Assembly: GCA_029990175.1 (NCBI GenBank)
Contig: JARKIP010000051.1
Span: 3,612,501-3,676,500 of the forward strand
DNA from: Petunia secreta
Lineage: Eukaryota > Streptophyta > Magnoliopsida > Solanales > Solanaceae
Length of the DNA stretch: 64,000 nt
Direction of reading: 5' to 3'
In this document: positions 46,983 to 58,083 of the stretch, piece by piece
Layout: every line of letters begins with the position of its first letter
How positions within the stretch are numbered: position 1 is the stretch's first letter
Translations under genes and position numbers: made by a program
The notes under the pieces: generated by a model
Databases searched by the model: none
What the model was told of the DNA's origin: nothing
What the model saw: only the letters and a program-made list of their open reading frames with translations

Positions 46983-49247
46983 TTACTTCGCAGGTGAAGA
47001 TGGCTTTGGACTTTCATTGTTCTCCTCTACTTTATCAGCATTACAGCATGAGGCCTTCGTATCATCTTTAGGGATCTTCATGCGGAACCAACTTGGTAGA
47101 AACTCCTCTAAGGTTACTGGCTGACGCGACTTTTGGTGATGGTAAACCTCCACCTTTGCCTCTCGCGGACGTCCGATCGCCTTTTGCTTCCTCGGCTTCC
47201 TTACCATCTTCTTCCTTGTTGGTTTCTCAGCTGGTTCATCTCGTGGGCTAGCCTTACGACGCCTCCGTCGAGTCACCAATATCCAACCATCATCATCTTC
47301 CTCGAGCGATGCTTTTTTCATACTTTGTTCACACAGCTTTGGGGGAGAAAATGATCCTTTTGCTGGAACGGGTTCGAAGTCGCCAAACTTAATCATGATA
47401 TCTTGCCCTTCGAATCCTTCAGTGAAGTTGCAGATCGCAATGGGATCTTGTGAGCCAAAGATGATGGAAACTTGGTTTGCATTTTCCTTTTCATCTTCGA
47501 GTATGATCTCCCCTTTGTCGGCCAACTCTATGACTTTGTCCTTAAAGACAAAACATTTTTCAAGAGAGTGACCTAAAAGTCGATGGTACTTGCAGTAGTT
47601 TGGATCATTCGTTCTTCCAGCTTCATTAGGACGCTTCATCTCTGGTAGCTCAATGAGCTTTAGTTCCAGAAGTTCATCGAAGATTGCAGGAACATCAGAA
47701 TCAAGGAATGGGTATTCCCTATCTTGCATCTCTCTCAAAGTTGATTTCCGACCTGTCTTATCCTTGAAAGAAGTCGTCTTCACACTTTGTTTCTTGCTAA
47801 ACTTTGTGGTGAACTTCACAGGTTTGGCATCAACATTCATGGACTCTTTGCTTTCAACCTTGGGTACGACTTTGCTCCATCTCTTGACTTCTTGCTTGTC
47901 TTTTCCCTTGCGAGGTTCGGTGAGTGGTGGCCCTTCTTTTCCAGTAGATGCCATGCTTAGCTCCATATCATGAGCACGTGTTGCCAACTCTTCAAAAGTC
48001 CTTGGCTTTATGCCTTGCAAGATGTAGCGAAGCCCCCAATGCATACCTTGAATGCACATCTCAATTCCTGAAGCTTCACTGAGTCTATCTTTGCAGTTGA
48101 GACTTGCATTCCTCCCTCGGTTGATGAAGTCAATGACTGGTTCTTCCTTTCGCTGCTGCGTGTTTGTAAGCTCTATCATGCTTACGGTACGCCTGGTACT
48201 GTAAAAGCGATTGAGGAACTCATGTTCCAGCTGCTCCCAGCTATCAATTGAACCAGACTCAAGGTCTGTATACCAATCGAAAGCATTCCCTTTGAGGGAA
48301 CGGACGAACTGCTTGACGAGATAATCGCCGTAGGTTCCAGCATTGTTGCATGTCTCAACGAAGTGCGCCACATGCTGCTTTGGGTTTCCTTTGCCATCGA
48401 ACTGCTGAAATTTTGGGGGTTGATAACCGATTGGCATCTTCAAGCTATCGATTCTTGCGGTGTATGGCTTCTCATATGCAAGCGAAGACTTGGAAGAAAC
48501 CTCGTACTTATCCTTGATTGTTCCCATAATGAACTCCTTCAGTTGGTCGATTTGAATCACCCCATCAGCAGAAACTTGGATTTCCTTAGCAGGTGTTACT
48601 TGCTTCGCTGGAGTATTAATCACCTCTTGAACTTCTGGACGTTTTCCTGGTGCATGGCTAGATTCTCCCTCCATCATGCTTTCCATCTTGTTGATGCGAG
48701 CGTCTTGATCCTTGACATAGTTTGATAAGCTATCAATCGCCTTTGTCAAGTTTGCAAGTTGTTCCTCCATCGTTAAAGTATTAATCGCCATCGTTTGCAC
48801 GGCTATTGGAGATGATGGAGAATAACATGGATTCTCCCATAGATTGATCTTTGACTGGAATGACTCGCGCGGCGTGGTTGGGGAGGATCCAATGCTTGAA
48901 ACTTCATCGTCTTTCTTCGCTACTGGACTTCTGGATCTGCAGAGCCTAAGTCGAGCCAAAGTGTTTTCAACAATCTCAGCGATATTTTCTCCTTTTTCCA
49001 ATGGCTCAGTAGATGATCCTGCTCCTTTGGAAGATGAAGAACCGAAAATTGGAGTTGATGCGGGCGGCACCTGATGTGCTTGTTGTCCCATCAAGTTTGC
49101 TTTGTTTCTTGTAACTGGTCCAAAGCTTCCCTTAGTAGCATTCATGCAGCTTTGAACCTCAGAAGAGAACTTGGAATTGGCATCAAGGTCATGAGGCCAG
49201 ACAGATTTTGCAACGACAGATTTTGAGTTGGTGTTCTTGGAAGCCAT
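46983..49247 (-). CDS. gag: Retrotransposon Gag (754 aa)
   Basis: Start chosen at the first ATG ([10 protein letters not shown]), 76 nt inside the 5' LTR; the open frame extends upstream to the LTR but without an ATG. A Ser-rich N-terminus is followed by a coiled coil (about 160-193, [19 protein letters not shown]), the retrotransposon Gag domain (about 290-410, with [20 protein letters not shown] and [14 protein letters not shown]), a Cys/His knuckle-like motif ([15 protein letters not shown], about 580) and a strongly basic C-terminus ([19 protein letters not shown]). Gag forms the particle that packages element RNA. It ends at TAA (46,983-46,985), after which the same frame stays open into pol. 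Confidence 0.9.
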   Translation of the reverse strand: MASKNTNSKSVVAKSVWPHDLDANSKFSSEVQSCMNATKGSFGPVTRNKANLMGQQAHQVPPASTPIFGSSSSKGAGSSTEPLEKGENIAEIVENTLARLRLCRSRSPVAKKDDEVSSIGSSPTTPRESFQSKINLWENPCYSPSSPIAVQTMAINTLTMEEQLANLTKAIDSLSNYVKDQDARINKMESMMEGESSHAPGKRPEVQEVINTPAKQVTPAKEIQVSADGVIQIDQLKEFIMGTIKDKYEVSSKSSLAYEKPYTARIDSLKMPIGYQPPKFQQFDGKGNPKQHVAHFVETCNNAGTYGDYLVKQFVRSLKGNAFDWYTDLESGSIDSWEQLEHEFLNRFYSTRRTVSMIELTNTQQRKEEPVIDFINRGRNASLNCKDRLSEASGIEMCIQGMHWGLRYILQGIKPRTFEELATRAHDMELSMASTGKEGPPLTEPRKGKDKQEVKRWSKVVPKVESKESMNVDAKPVKFTTKFSKKQSVKTTSFKDKTGRKSTLREMQDREYPFLDSDVPAIFDELLELKLIELPEMKRPNEAGRTNDPNYCKYHRLLGHSLEKCFVFKDKVIELADKGEIILEDEKENANQVSIIFGSQDPIAICNFTEGFEGQDIMIKFGDFEPVPAKGSFSPPKLCEQSMKKASLEEDDDGWILVTRRRRRKASPRDEPAEKPTRKKMVRKPRKQKAIGRPREAKVEVYHHQKSRQPVTLEEFLPSWFRMKIPKDDTKASCCNADKVEENNESPKPSSPAK

Positions 49248-49300
49248 CTCAGTGTTGCTGAACTTCGTGAGTTGAAAAGTTGAGATGAGAGGTAGAGATT

Positions 49301-49318
49301 GTCCCACCGGGCGTGCCA
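49301..49318 (-). other. Primer-binding site of the retrotransposon
   Basis: Minus strand TGGCACGCCCGGTGGGAC begins 5 nt inside the 5' LTR, where a primer site is expected, and starts TGG as required to pair with a tRNA CCA end. It is not the common tRNA-Met site; I could not assign the tRNA. Confidence 0.65.
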
Positions 49319-49323
49319 GAATT

Positions 49324-50209
49324 TGTAACAACTAAATTCGCGTCAAGAAAATAAATATCGAGACAAGAAAATATTGCAACAATATATTTTATTTATCAAA
49401 ATATGAGTGTTACAATCTCTATGATTCCTCTGATTCGTCTTTTCAAAATAATAACTTCAAGGGCTTTTGAGCTTGATCTTGAAGTTTGGATTTGGATTTG
49501 GATTTGATCTTGATCTTGACTTGATGAGTTCAAGAGCTTGGAGCTTTATCTTGAACTTGGTCTTGATCTTGAACTTGTACTTGGATTCAAGGGCTTGAAG
49601 CTTGATCTTGAATCTTCGTCTTGATCTCTAGAACTTGTAGAGAAATATTTGAGTGCTTGCAGCTTTTGTAGAAATCTCTTGCTTTGATCCACGAGCTCTT
49701 TCTTGCTTCTTGTTATGGATTCTTGCTTCTGATTTCTCCTTTTTCAAATAAGAGATTTGACCCCTTTATATAGATATGAGGTGGAGTAGCCACCAAGAAA
49801 CCCTAACGGGTCAAGGCCTGTGGACCGGCCAATCAGATTTAAGCAGTGACTAGGCCATATTTGATTGGCCATAACATGTCACATGTCCACATGGCGTATT
49901 TTCATTGGTCTTGGGGTTTGAATTGGATTGCCACATCATTTGACGTGTGGCATGATCCAATTGGCTATTTTATTTGACTTGGCGCCACATCACTTGCCAC
50001 GTGGCACATTTTGGGCCTCTAGGAAAACTTATATCCATTGGGCCTTAGGCTAATTTGGGCTAGCCTTTCAAGATTGGGCTTTTATTACATTTAAATAATT
50101 AACCCAATTATATTAGCCCATAACATTTATTTGGATCAATATGTCTTCAATTTAATATATAACCATATTATTTCATGGATTTAAATTCAATAAAATTTAC
50201 TTGTCTACA
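49324..50209 (-). repeat. 5' LTR (886 bp)
   Basis: Promoter LTR of the element. A TATA box (minus strand CTATATAAA, 49,765-49,773) lies about 440 bp before the LTR end, so U3 would be the high-coordinate half. A CTTGA-rich stretch (TCTTGATCTTGAACTTG and similar) lies in the downstream part. Confidence 0.95.
49765..49773 (-). promoter_or_regulatory. TATA box of the 5' LTR
   Basis: Minus strand CTATATAAA followed by GGGGTC. An identical site is in the 3' LTR at 38,389-38,397. Confidence 0.6.
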
Positions 50210-50927
50210 CAGACTAATAAGAAATATTGCCACATAAATTGGAACTGAGGGAGTATTAACTCAAGGAGTGGACGGAATCATGAAATAATCATCCAAGTGA
50301 ATGGATTCTTCAATCGGTATTGAGACATGTGAGTGTCTTATTTATGATATGAGGCCTCGTTAATAATGTGCAGTAACTTAAACTTAAATAAGTGCAAAAA
50401 ATTGCAAAATGTAGACTATACTAGACAATCTCTTTTTTCACTAATACAATCAACATAGTGCCATGTCTAAACAAGTCATTACTACAATCAACATAGTGGT
50501 TCTTCTTTGGCTTCATTAAATACCAAATTATCAATAGTTAATGAATTGACTAATGACACAGTTTTAGATTCTGGTGTTCAGATTGTGACGGGCTTAGTTT
50601 AGGTGATTAGCTGAAGATTTTGATTAAGTTTAGTATTAGCCACACAACTCTCTACAATTAAGAAAATCATGGAAAAAGCCATTTACCTACTAATGGTGAT
50701 TGCTACAATGAGTGGTCTTGGTCTAGCCAACAATAATAGTACATTTGACTACAATTAATAACTTGACCAAAGTGGAGATGACCAGCTTATGTGTAATTCA
50801 AAAGCGTGTAGTTCACTTAATTCTCAGCATAACCTTTTTTTTTTTTTTTTTTTTTTTTTCTCTCAGTAGATAAAATTGGAAGCCTCGACTATATAAGATC
50901 GACTATATAAGATCAGATAAAAATGAA

Positions 50928-51306
50928 GGGATTTTTACACTCCATACTCATGAAATTTAAAATATTTACAAGTCATACCCATTAAAAATTACACTATCTA
51001 TAAAACTAAAATTATTACTCAACCTACCCATTTATTATTGTATACATTTGTTATGCCTTATAAATGTATACCTTTAAGGTATACTGCATAAATTATAGTA
51101 TAAAAGTCTGGAGGGCCATTTATTATTGTATACCTTTGTTATACCTTATATGTGTATACCTTTATGGTATACTGTATAAACTATGGTATACAAGTCTGGA
51201 TAGATAGAGTGGTAAATAGTTTAGTGGGTAGGTTGGGTAATATTTGAAAGTAGTGGGTACTGGCTGTAATTATTTTTGGTTTTGTAGGTATTTTTGTAAG
51301 TATCCC
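50928..51306. mobile_element. Palindromic MITE, copy 2 (inverse of 24,588-24,968)
   Basis: 379 bp with the same block order in reverse: GGGATTTTTACACTC start, paired TATACC/GGTATA units, and a TTTTTGTAAGTATCCC end. Divergence from copy 1 is moderate. A poly(T) run of about 30 (50,830-50,860) lies just upstream. Confidence 0.75.
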
Positions 51307-51532
51307 AAAAATAAATTCATGTCTAGTAACAACTTACACAATATAGAACCCGTTTGAATGAGCTTATTATAAATAGCTTATAAGCCATAAATTGTTTATT
51401 TTAAGCACAAAAATACTTATAAGCTCATTAATTATATTTTTCTCGCATAACAACGACTAATGAAACAATATTTCAACTTTTAATTATCAATATTCGATTC
51501 TGTAATTGAAAAATAGATAAGTAATTAACCAT

Positions 51533-51790
51533 ATTACTTCTTCCATCCCAATTTATGTGGCACTATTTCCTTTTTTGTTTGTCCCAAAATAAGTGGCACT
51601 TTTTTTATTTGACAACTATTTAATGCATCATCTCTATTTTACTCTTATTTGGGCCTACATACTTTTAAATCTATCAACAACTTTTTTATTACTCAAATCA
51701 GTAAAATTAATATTTAAAAAGGTCAATCTCTATTTTCTTAAATTCCGAGTCCGATCAAATGGTGCCACATAAATTAAGACGACCGGAGTA
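51533..51790. mobile_element. Stowaway-like MITE near the kinase promoter
   Basis: Degenerate copy: CTTCTTCCATCCCAATTTAT start and TAAGACGACCGGAGTA end, with the GTGGCACT interior of another subfamily. It ends about 240 bp before the likely 5' end of the GSK3 gene. Confidence 0.65.
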
Positions 51791-52029
51791 ACCGGTTTCC
51801 ATTAGCTTTCATTACTAGGAGTCATTAAAACAGTCAACAGAAAGTACCATAACTCCAATTATCCAACCATATAATGCCACGTAAGCTTTTCCGTAACTCA
51901 CAAACAGCAATAAACTAAAATTCATAAAACCAATTGAAATCCGCTCTGTTCCCCAGCAGAAAATTTTTCCCCAGTTAGTCAAAGTTTCTGTTTCAAAAAA
52001 GTCCTTGAAACTTGAGCTCATTTTTGTTC

Positions 52030-52152
52030 ACTTTACTTTTCATATTCTCTCTCAGTTTTAGGGTTTCGTATTGTTCCGATCGCTATACTTTGAAGCTCTT
52101 TCCGATCACTGTTTTGTGTTTTTGTAAAATGTGAGCTGTTCTTTAGCTACAG
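52030..52152 (+). other. 5' UTR exon of the GSK3/shaggy kinase gene
   Basis: The start is approximate (pyrimidine-rich CTCTCTCAGTTTTAGGG region). The end is set by a consensus donor, CTACAG|GTACGT. The next exon begins at 53,440 after TTCCCAG and holds 76 nt of leader before the ATG. Confidence 0.5.
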
Positions 52153-52159
52153 GTACGTA

Positions 52160-52745
52160 ATTTCGATTTACTTTTTGCATTTTTTTATCCGAATAATAGA
52201 AATTACAGCTAAATATATAGAGTATTTAATGAAATGTCCGTTAAAAGTGTTGTTTTTGTGATTTTATCAGCTCAGTTTGACTTTGTTGTATGATTTTGTT
52301 GATTTAAACTAGTATAAGTGTTGCTTTTTAGCTGATTTCGATTTACTTTTTGCATTTTTTGGACTTTTTTTTACGTTTTTATCAGAATCGGAGAAATTAC
52401 AGCTAAAATATAGAGTATTTGCTGATATGTCCGTTAAAAGTGCTGTTTTTTCTAATTTTAGCTCATTTTGACCTTGTCTATGATTTTGTTGCTTCGAAAT
52501 CACCGAAATTTTAGCTAAATATACAGTATTTGCTGACATAGCTATTGAAAGTGTTGTTTTTGCAATTTTTCAGCTCAGTTTGACTTTGTTTTATCATTTT
52601 GTTGCTTCAAACTAGTTTAGTTCTTGCTATTCCGCTGATTTTGATGGGAATCATGGAAATTATATTTAAATTGTAGAGAGTATTTACTTATTTGTGCATT
52701 AAAAGTGTTGCTTCTGCAATTTGCTCAGCTCAGTTTGACTTTGTT
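52160..52745 (+). repeat. Imperfect tandem repeats in the leader intron
   Basis: Four diverged copies of a block with GAAATTACAGCTAAATATA, GAGTATTTGCTGATATGTCC, GTTAAAAGTGTTGTTTTTG and CAGCTCAGTTTGACTTTG. Landmarks (GAAATT) near 52,199, 52,391, 52,502 and 52,654. Confidence 0.75.
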
Positions 52746-52949
52746 TAATGTGCTATACGCCAGCTTGATTCTTGTGTTATTAGCTGGAAATGAACTCTGA
52801 GTTTAGCATAATAGTCTTGTGAGTTTGACGATCATCTTGAAAATATTAAGATAGGAACTTGTACACATAATAAGCAGCTGTTTTATCCGAGCTAATATCT
52901 TTTCACATATACTTTGTTTTTATGTGAGCTAAAGTGCACCAGTAGCCTA

Positions 52950-53200
52950 TTGAAGCAAAACCCAAGGGACCCCGGTACCTGTCTTGGTGGGAGATAACAG
53001 GTACCTCGTGGAATTAGTTGAGGTGTGAGCAAGTTGGCCCGTACGCTACCATCACATAAAAAAGTAGCACCCTAGGGTGTGACCTAGTGGTCAATGTGTT
53101 GGGTGGAGAGCTATGAAGTCTCTGGTTCAAATCCCAGCGGAGACAACCCTATGTGATGATAGAAATAAATTGTTTAGGTGCACAAGTCATAACTTGACCA
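52950..53200 (+). mobile_element. SINE remnants: a TS-type tail next to a tRNA-like head
   Basis: 52,965-53,050 (GACCCCGGTACCTG, GGAATTAGTTGAGGTG, then a CAAGTTGGCCCGTACGCTAC-like end) resembles the 3' body of a Solanaceae SINE. 53,070-53,150 has an A-box-like GTGACCTAGTGGTC and a B-box GGTTCAAATCCCAG followed by a short body. Two separate fragments, in the leader intron. Confidence 0.6.
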
Positions 53201-53515
53201 TTGAGATGACAAAGATAAGTAACAAAAGCTAGTTGTACTCTAATACTACATCAACGATACTTACTAATATAAGTGTACTTTCTGAAAAAAGAAAAAAAGG
53301 TATTTCTTCGTACTCAGCAGAATGCCAAGTGGCTCTGGATCTATTCTGTTCATTTCAGGTCAATGTTGTATGAGTGTGTATGCCATCTTTGCCGGTATCA
53401 CATGCATCTTTTCTAATTTTTGTGTTCTTTGCTTCCCAGGTTTGAAGCTGTTAATCTGTCATTTGAGTTGTGCCCATTAATCAGTAGTATAAGTAAGTTT
53501 ATTTTTGTTGCTGAT

Positions 53516-56500
53516 ATGGCGTCTGGTATAATGCCTTCGGCTGGTGGAAAACATCGAACTGATGCCATGCTTGTTGACAAACTTCCCGAAGAAATAAATG
53601 AAATGAAGATCAGAGATGATAAAGCAGAAAAGGTTGGTTCTAGAAGAGAACTGCATATCCTAGTCAATTTGTCTACAAATTTTCTCTGGTATACGCTTGT
53701 TTTATCTTTGTCACTTTCATCTGTGATAGGAAATGGAAGCAGCTGTAGTGGATGGAAATGGAACTGAAAAAGGCCACATCATCGTGACAACTATTGGGGG
53801 CAAAAATGGTGAGCCTAAGCAGGTAAGAATTTTTAATCATTTGGTTGTCAGTTTCCTGTTTTTGGTCCATGCTTTAAAAAGTTTTAGTTAGTCTTGTCAA
53901 GTGGGTGATAAATGACTAAGATCTTGTGATGCGATGGATTTATTATTTGTTTAGAGAACTTCAAATTAACAGGATAACTAATTTATTGCCTTGAGGGCCC
54001 TTGTGCTTCTTTTTGTAATTCTAGAGTTCTTTAAATTTGGGAATTACCAAATAATTGCAACAATGTTCAAAACCCACAAATAATGAGATGAAGAATCAGT
54101 ATGAGAATTAAGAAGGGTGCTAATATTGTAAGGAGAGCCTGTTGAACGCTTGAGTCTAGATTAAATTTCTCAGTGCATAACTTATACCAGTGAATATGAG
54201 GAAATTCAATGGGGGTAGCATGGCATCACTGATAATTACCATGTCTCTGTAACCTACTCGGTAATGTCATGTCAACTTAAGTTTCTAATCATTTTTCACA
54301 TTTCCTTATATTCGTTATTCTCTGTTGTTTTTCTGGTGTTATGTCTTTATTTACTAACTTATTGCCTTTTGCATTCAGACCATTAGTTACATGGCCGAGC
54401 GTGTTGTTGGACAGGGTTCGTTTGGAATAGTGTTCCAGGTACACTTATATTTTACAGATGGTGATCAGCTTTACTTTAGGCATACTGTAAGCAAAGGGTT
54501 GAAAAGAAATGTAACACAGCTATGACACCCATTTGTTTTTATGCAGAGCCTGTCTAGCAAAATAGTGATAAGTCTAAGGACCCGTTTGTCCATGAGTTGC
54601 TTTTTTCTTTTTTTCAAAAATTTTTTGGAAAACTTGTTTGTCCATGAAAAACTGTTATTTTTAGGAGATTTTTTCAAAAACGGTTTTTGAAAAACCAAAA
54701 AGTGGTTTTGACCACTTTTTCAAGTTTTTTCAAAAAACAACTTTATTCACTCACAAACATTCAACTTTTTTTCAAGTAAAATTTATGTCCAAACACAACT
54801 TCAACTTTCAAATATAATTTTTCAACTCAACTTCAAAAACCCTTTTCCAAATTTTTTTTGGTATTTATGGCCAAACGGCTACTAAGTTTGTTACTGATTT
54901 GGAAATGATGTCTGTTTTTTTGCAGGCCAAATGCCTTGAAACTGGAGAAACTGTTGCAATAAAAAAGGTTTTACAGGATAAGAGATACAAGAATCGGGAA
55001 TTGCAAACAATACGCCTTCTAGATCATCCTAATGTTGTTGCACTGAGGCACTGCTTCTTTTCAACCACAGAAAAGGATGAGCTTTATCTGAATTTGGTCC
55101 TTGAATATGTACCAGAGACTGTCTACCGTGTCTTGAGACATTACAGCAAAGCAAACCAACGGATGCCTATGATTTATGTCAAGCTCTACACATATCAGGT
55201 TTCATTTTTATAATTGGACATTCATGTGCTATAGCATCACTTTTCCGAGTAGTTTATAGTTGCAGCTTATGACTGTTAGCAAGCTTCTATATTACAGAAA
55301 TCTTGAGGATAATTTGTCACAAATCAAGTTTTATTGATTATACACTTGTTCAGATTTTCAGAGCTTTGGCCTACATACACGGCATAGGAGTCTGCCACAG
55401 GGACATCAAGCCTCAGAATCTACTGGTCTGTATTTGAAGCTTGAGAGTGTGTCTATTAAAGGTTTATGATATTGACTACTGTGCTTTGCTATGGCAGGTC
55501 AACCCCCACACCCACCAGCTTAAGCTCTGCGACTTTGGGAGTGCAAAAGTTCTGGTAATTGTAATCTGCAATAATTTTGTGTGATTATACTCAATAATTG
55601 ACTAACTCCTGCTCTGAAGAGCAAATCTATTTATTTATAGTGGTTGACCGACAGCAGTTTTGCAACTTAGAAGTTGTTAACGATTTCTTTTTTCGTCACT
55701 TACTGTATTTCACCCGGTAGAGGAATCCTCAATACAAGTGATCTGTCTTATAAACCGCCAATGATTGTGGTTTTGTTCCTTTTTTGTGACGAGTGATTCT
55801 GGTTGTGCACTGTCATCGCTCACAGATGTTTTTTTTTTGGTGGGGTGACAACTGACAAGTGATTGTGGTTCTGCACTGATAATCAGCACTTTTGTAAACT
55901 ATTTCAAGTTTTTTGTTGCTGTTCTATGTTCTGAGGCAAAGCACTTACCATTGAAATAGTCTCCTTTATTTTTGTGAAGAGTGTATTTCTTGAACGTGAT
56001 CTTTGAGCCTTCAGGTTTTGTATATCACCTGATTGACAAACAAGTAACATTTTACAATGTCCTTATAAAAAAAGTAATTTTGTACAATATCGAAAGGGAT
56101 TTTACCCAAACAAAAAGTTTTTGTTTTTCCTTAGTGTTGATTAACCAAGCTGAACTCTTATCAGTTTCCCGAGAGGTCAACACTTTATTCCTTTTCTCCT
56201 GTTTAGTATTTTATATGCCTATAGTGGTGTGGGAGGAGTTCAGCTCAATCTTAAACTTGTGTTTATTTCTTTCTTTCATATTCCTCTTTAATAGCATGTT
56301 CTGAAGTTGTCGAATATGCATCAGGTGAAAGGCGAACCAAATATTTCATATATTTGTTCTCGTTACTATCGTGCACCCGAACTTATATTCGGAGCAACTG
56401 AATACACTTTTGCAATTGACATTTGGTCTGTGGGTTGCGTCCTTGCCGAACTGCTTCTGGGGCAGGTCCTATTCTATCAGAATTGTCAAAATTATAATAA

Positions 56501-58083
56501 TTCTTGATATCTTTCTCATCTTTTTTCTATTATAATATCCATAGCCCCTCTTTCCTGGTGAGAGTGGAGTTGATCAGCTTGTTGAAATAATCAAGGTATC
56601 TTCACTTTACTGCTGATGAACTTAATATCGTGAGCTTCAGATTGCAGAATTTAATTATACTGAAATCTGATATGATCTAGGTTCTTGGAACACCAACTCG
56701 GGAGGAAATCAAGTGTATGAATCCAAATTACACTGAGTTCAAATTCCCACAAATCAAAGCTCACCCTTGGCACAAAGTAAGATTTATTGGTCTCTATTCC
56801 TACGTAGAGCATACAATGCTGGTGCGCCTCATGCATGCATTTATACTCATTGCCTTGTTCTTGTTATTTTCAGATTTTTCATAAGCGGATGCCTCCAGAA
56901 GCTGTGGACCTTGTGTCAAGGCTTCTCCAATATTCTCCAAATTTGAGGTCCACTGCGGTGAGTATAAAAACTTTTCCCCTCAAAGTGTCTGAGCTGCAAA
57001 TATAGTTACGATGGACAGTTCAAGAAACCTTATTAAGAAGGTAGTAATGGTCAGACTTCAGACCACAATGTGAAGGGAGCAGATAATTGTGTGATTCTGA
57101 AAGGCTAATTTGGGTGTCTTTTCCCTGCGAATCGCTTTTAGCTGATCATAAAACCAAGACAAGGCTGCACAGTCACAGTAACAGGATCACAGGCTATTAA
57201 CACAAGCTTTGCCTTGTTTAGAATTTCCCATCAAGACACCCTTGGTTATTTGCCTTCTCCCTAAAACGAATGAAATAATAAAGGAAGGGGGGGGGGGGGG
57301 GATAAGCAAGCAAACAACTAGGTTCTGTTAGCCAGGGCTTGCTGCACTGTTTTCCCCTCTTTGTTAATCTGTTTCCATGTTTGATTATGCCAAGCTATCT
57401 ATAACTCTACTTTAGAAATAGTTTTTCAAATCTTTTTTTGGGAATGGGGATTGGGGTAACTAAGAATGGAAAGCATGTTACGTCATTTGTGAATCTGTTA
57501 CTTGTTTCATGACTGAAGAATTGACATTCTCTAATTGTCTCCCAATTGCGGAGGGGGCGTGGGTATTTCTTTTATATGCCCATTTTATGTAGTATATTTT
57601 CTAAATGCTGTTTGAAATCAATTATCTGCTTTTAAGATCATTTGATTGTGTAATTTGGAAACCTTTTGTGCATTTTAAGTTCATAAAAATGATGAAGAGT
57701 GAAGTACCTTTCTTTCAAGTTTGGTATGGCATGCAAGATGTCCATTATGCTGCATATCAAGATGCAAATGTTTATTATGGTTTTATATGACCGATTTGAT
57801 CACTATTTGCAGTTGGAGGCTTGCACTCACACTTTCTTTGATGAACTCCGTGATCCTAAGACTCGCCTCCCTAATGGTCGGCCATTGCCACCTCTTTTCA
57901 ACTTCAGGCCTCAAGGTTTTATATTTCCTTTTACCGGTACTTTTAAGTAATAGAACTTTTCTCCATTACTTAATTTTTTTTTTTCAATTTCATTTTGCAG
58001 AGCTGAAAGGAGCGTCGGCAGACCTCTTAAACAAGCTGATACCAGAACATGCTAAGAAGCAGTGTACCTTTCTTGGTGTCTAG
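53516..58083 (+). CDS. GSK3/shaggy-like protein kinase, group I (SK-alpha type), 409 aa
   Basis: Twelve coding exons, all GT-AG: 53,516-53,632; 53,730-53,822; 54,379-54,438; 54,926-55,198; 55,354-55,425; 55,498-55,554; 56,325-56,465; 56,545-56,595; 56,681-56,776; 56,874-56,957; 57,813-57,915; 58,001-58,083. They splice in frame to 1,230 nt. Kinase motifs: Gly loop [10 protein letters not shown], catalytic Lys in [17 protein letters not shown], activation-loop [10 protein letters not shown] with the regulatory Tyr, WSVGC. The N-terminus ([23 protein letters not shown]) fits plant group I. Such Ser/Thr kinases act in brassinosteroid, stress and patterning signalling in cytoplasm and nucleus. 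Oddities: [11 protein letters not shown] is one residue shorter than the plant group members I know, and WSVGC replaces the usual WSAGC. Confidence 0.95.
54574..54886. mobile_element. hAT-like MITE in a GSK3 intron
   Basis: Ends CTAAGGACCCGTTTGTCCAT and TTATGGCCAAACGGCTACTA are inverted and share the GTTTGGCCAT-type motif of common Solanaceae MITEs; interior is T-rich then A-rich with many CAACTT motifs. No clear target duplication. It lies in the intron between coding exons 3 and 4. Confidence 0.6.

Larger units (their letters stand above)
37948..50209 (-). mobile_element. Ty3/gypsy LTR retrotransposon, Tat lineage, structurally complete
   Basis: 12,262 bp: 886-bp LTRs, primer site, gag, pol, a 3.3-kb non-coding 3' region with three tandem arrays, and a purine tract before the 3' LTR. 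The domain order PR-RT-RNase H, then a second archaeal-type RNase H before the integrase, with a long 3' non-coding region, is the hallmark of the plant Tat lineage (Ogre/Retand relatives). All catalytic residues I looked for are present and no frame-breaking lesion was found. The two LTRs differ at only two of 886 positions, so insertion is recent. It inserted in a MITE with a 5-bp duplication. Confidence 0.95.
37810..50255. mobile_element. Stowaway-like MITE split by the LTR retrotransposon
   Basis: The left part, 37,810-37,947, starts TACTCCATCCGTTCC; the right part, 50,210-50,255, ends GGAACTGAGGGAGTA. Removing 37,948-50,209 and one CAGAC copy restores a MITE of about 180 bp with the same interior as the 19,588 copy. 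It was therefore present before the retrotransposon. Confidence 0.85.

Noticed and set aside
43031..49074. Many plus-strand open frames across the retrotransposon
   Set aside because: All antisense to gag and pol with no recognisable domains.
53064..53165. Possible tRNA gene with A and B boxes
   Set aside because: Stems do not pair as in a tRNA and a SINE body follows; called SINE remnant.
57280..57301. Poly-G run in a kinase intron as a G-quadruplex signal
   Set aside because: A single homopolymer in an intron, prone to sequencing artefact, with no other support.
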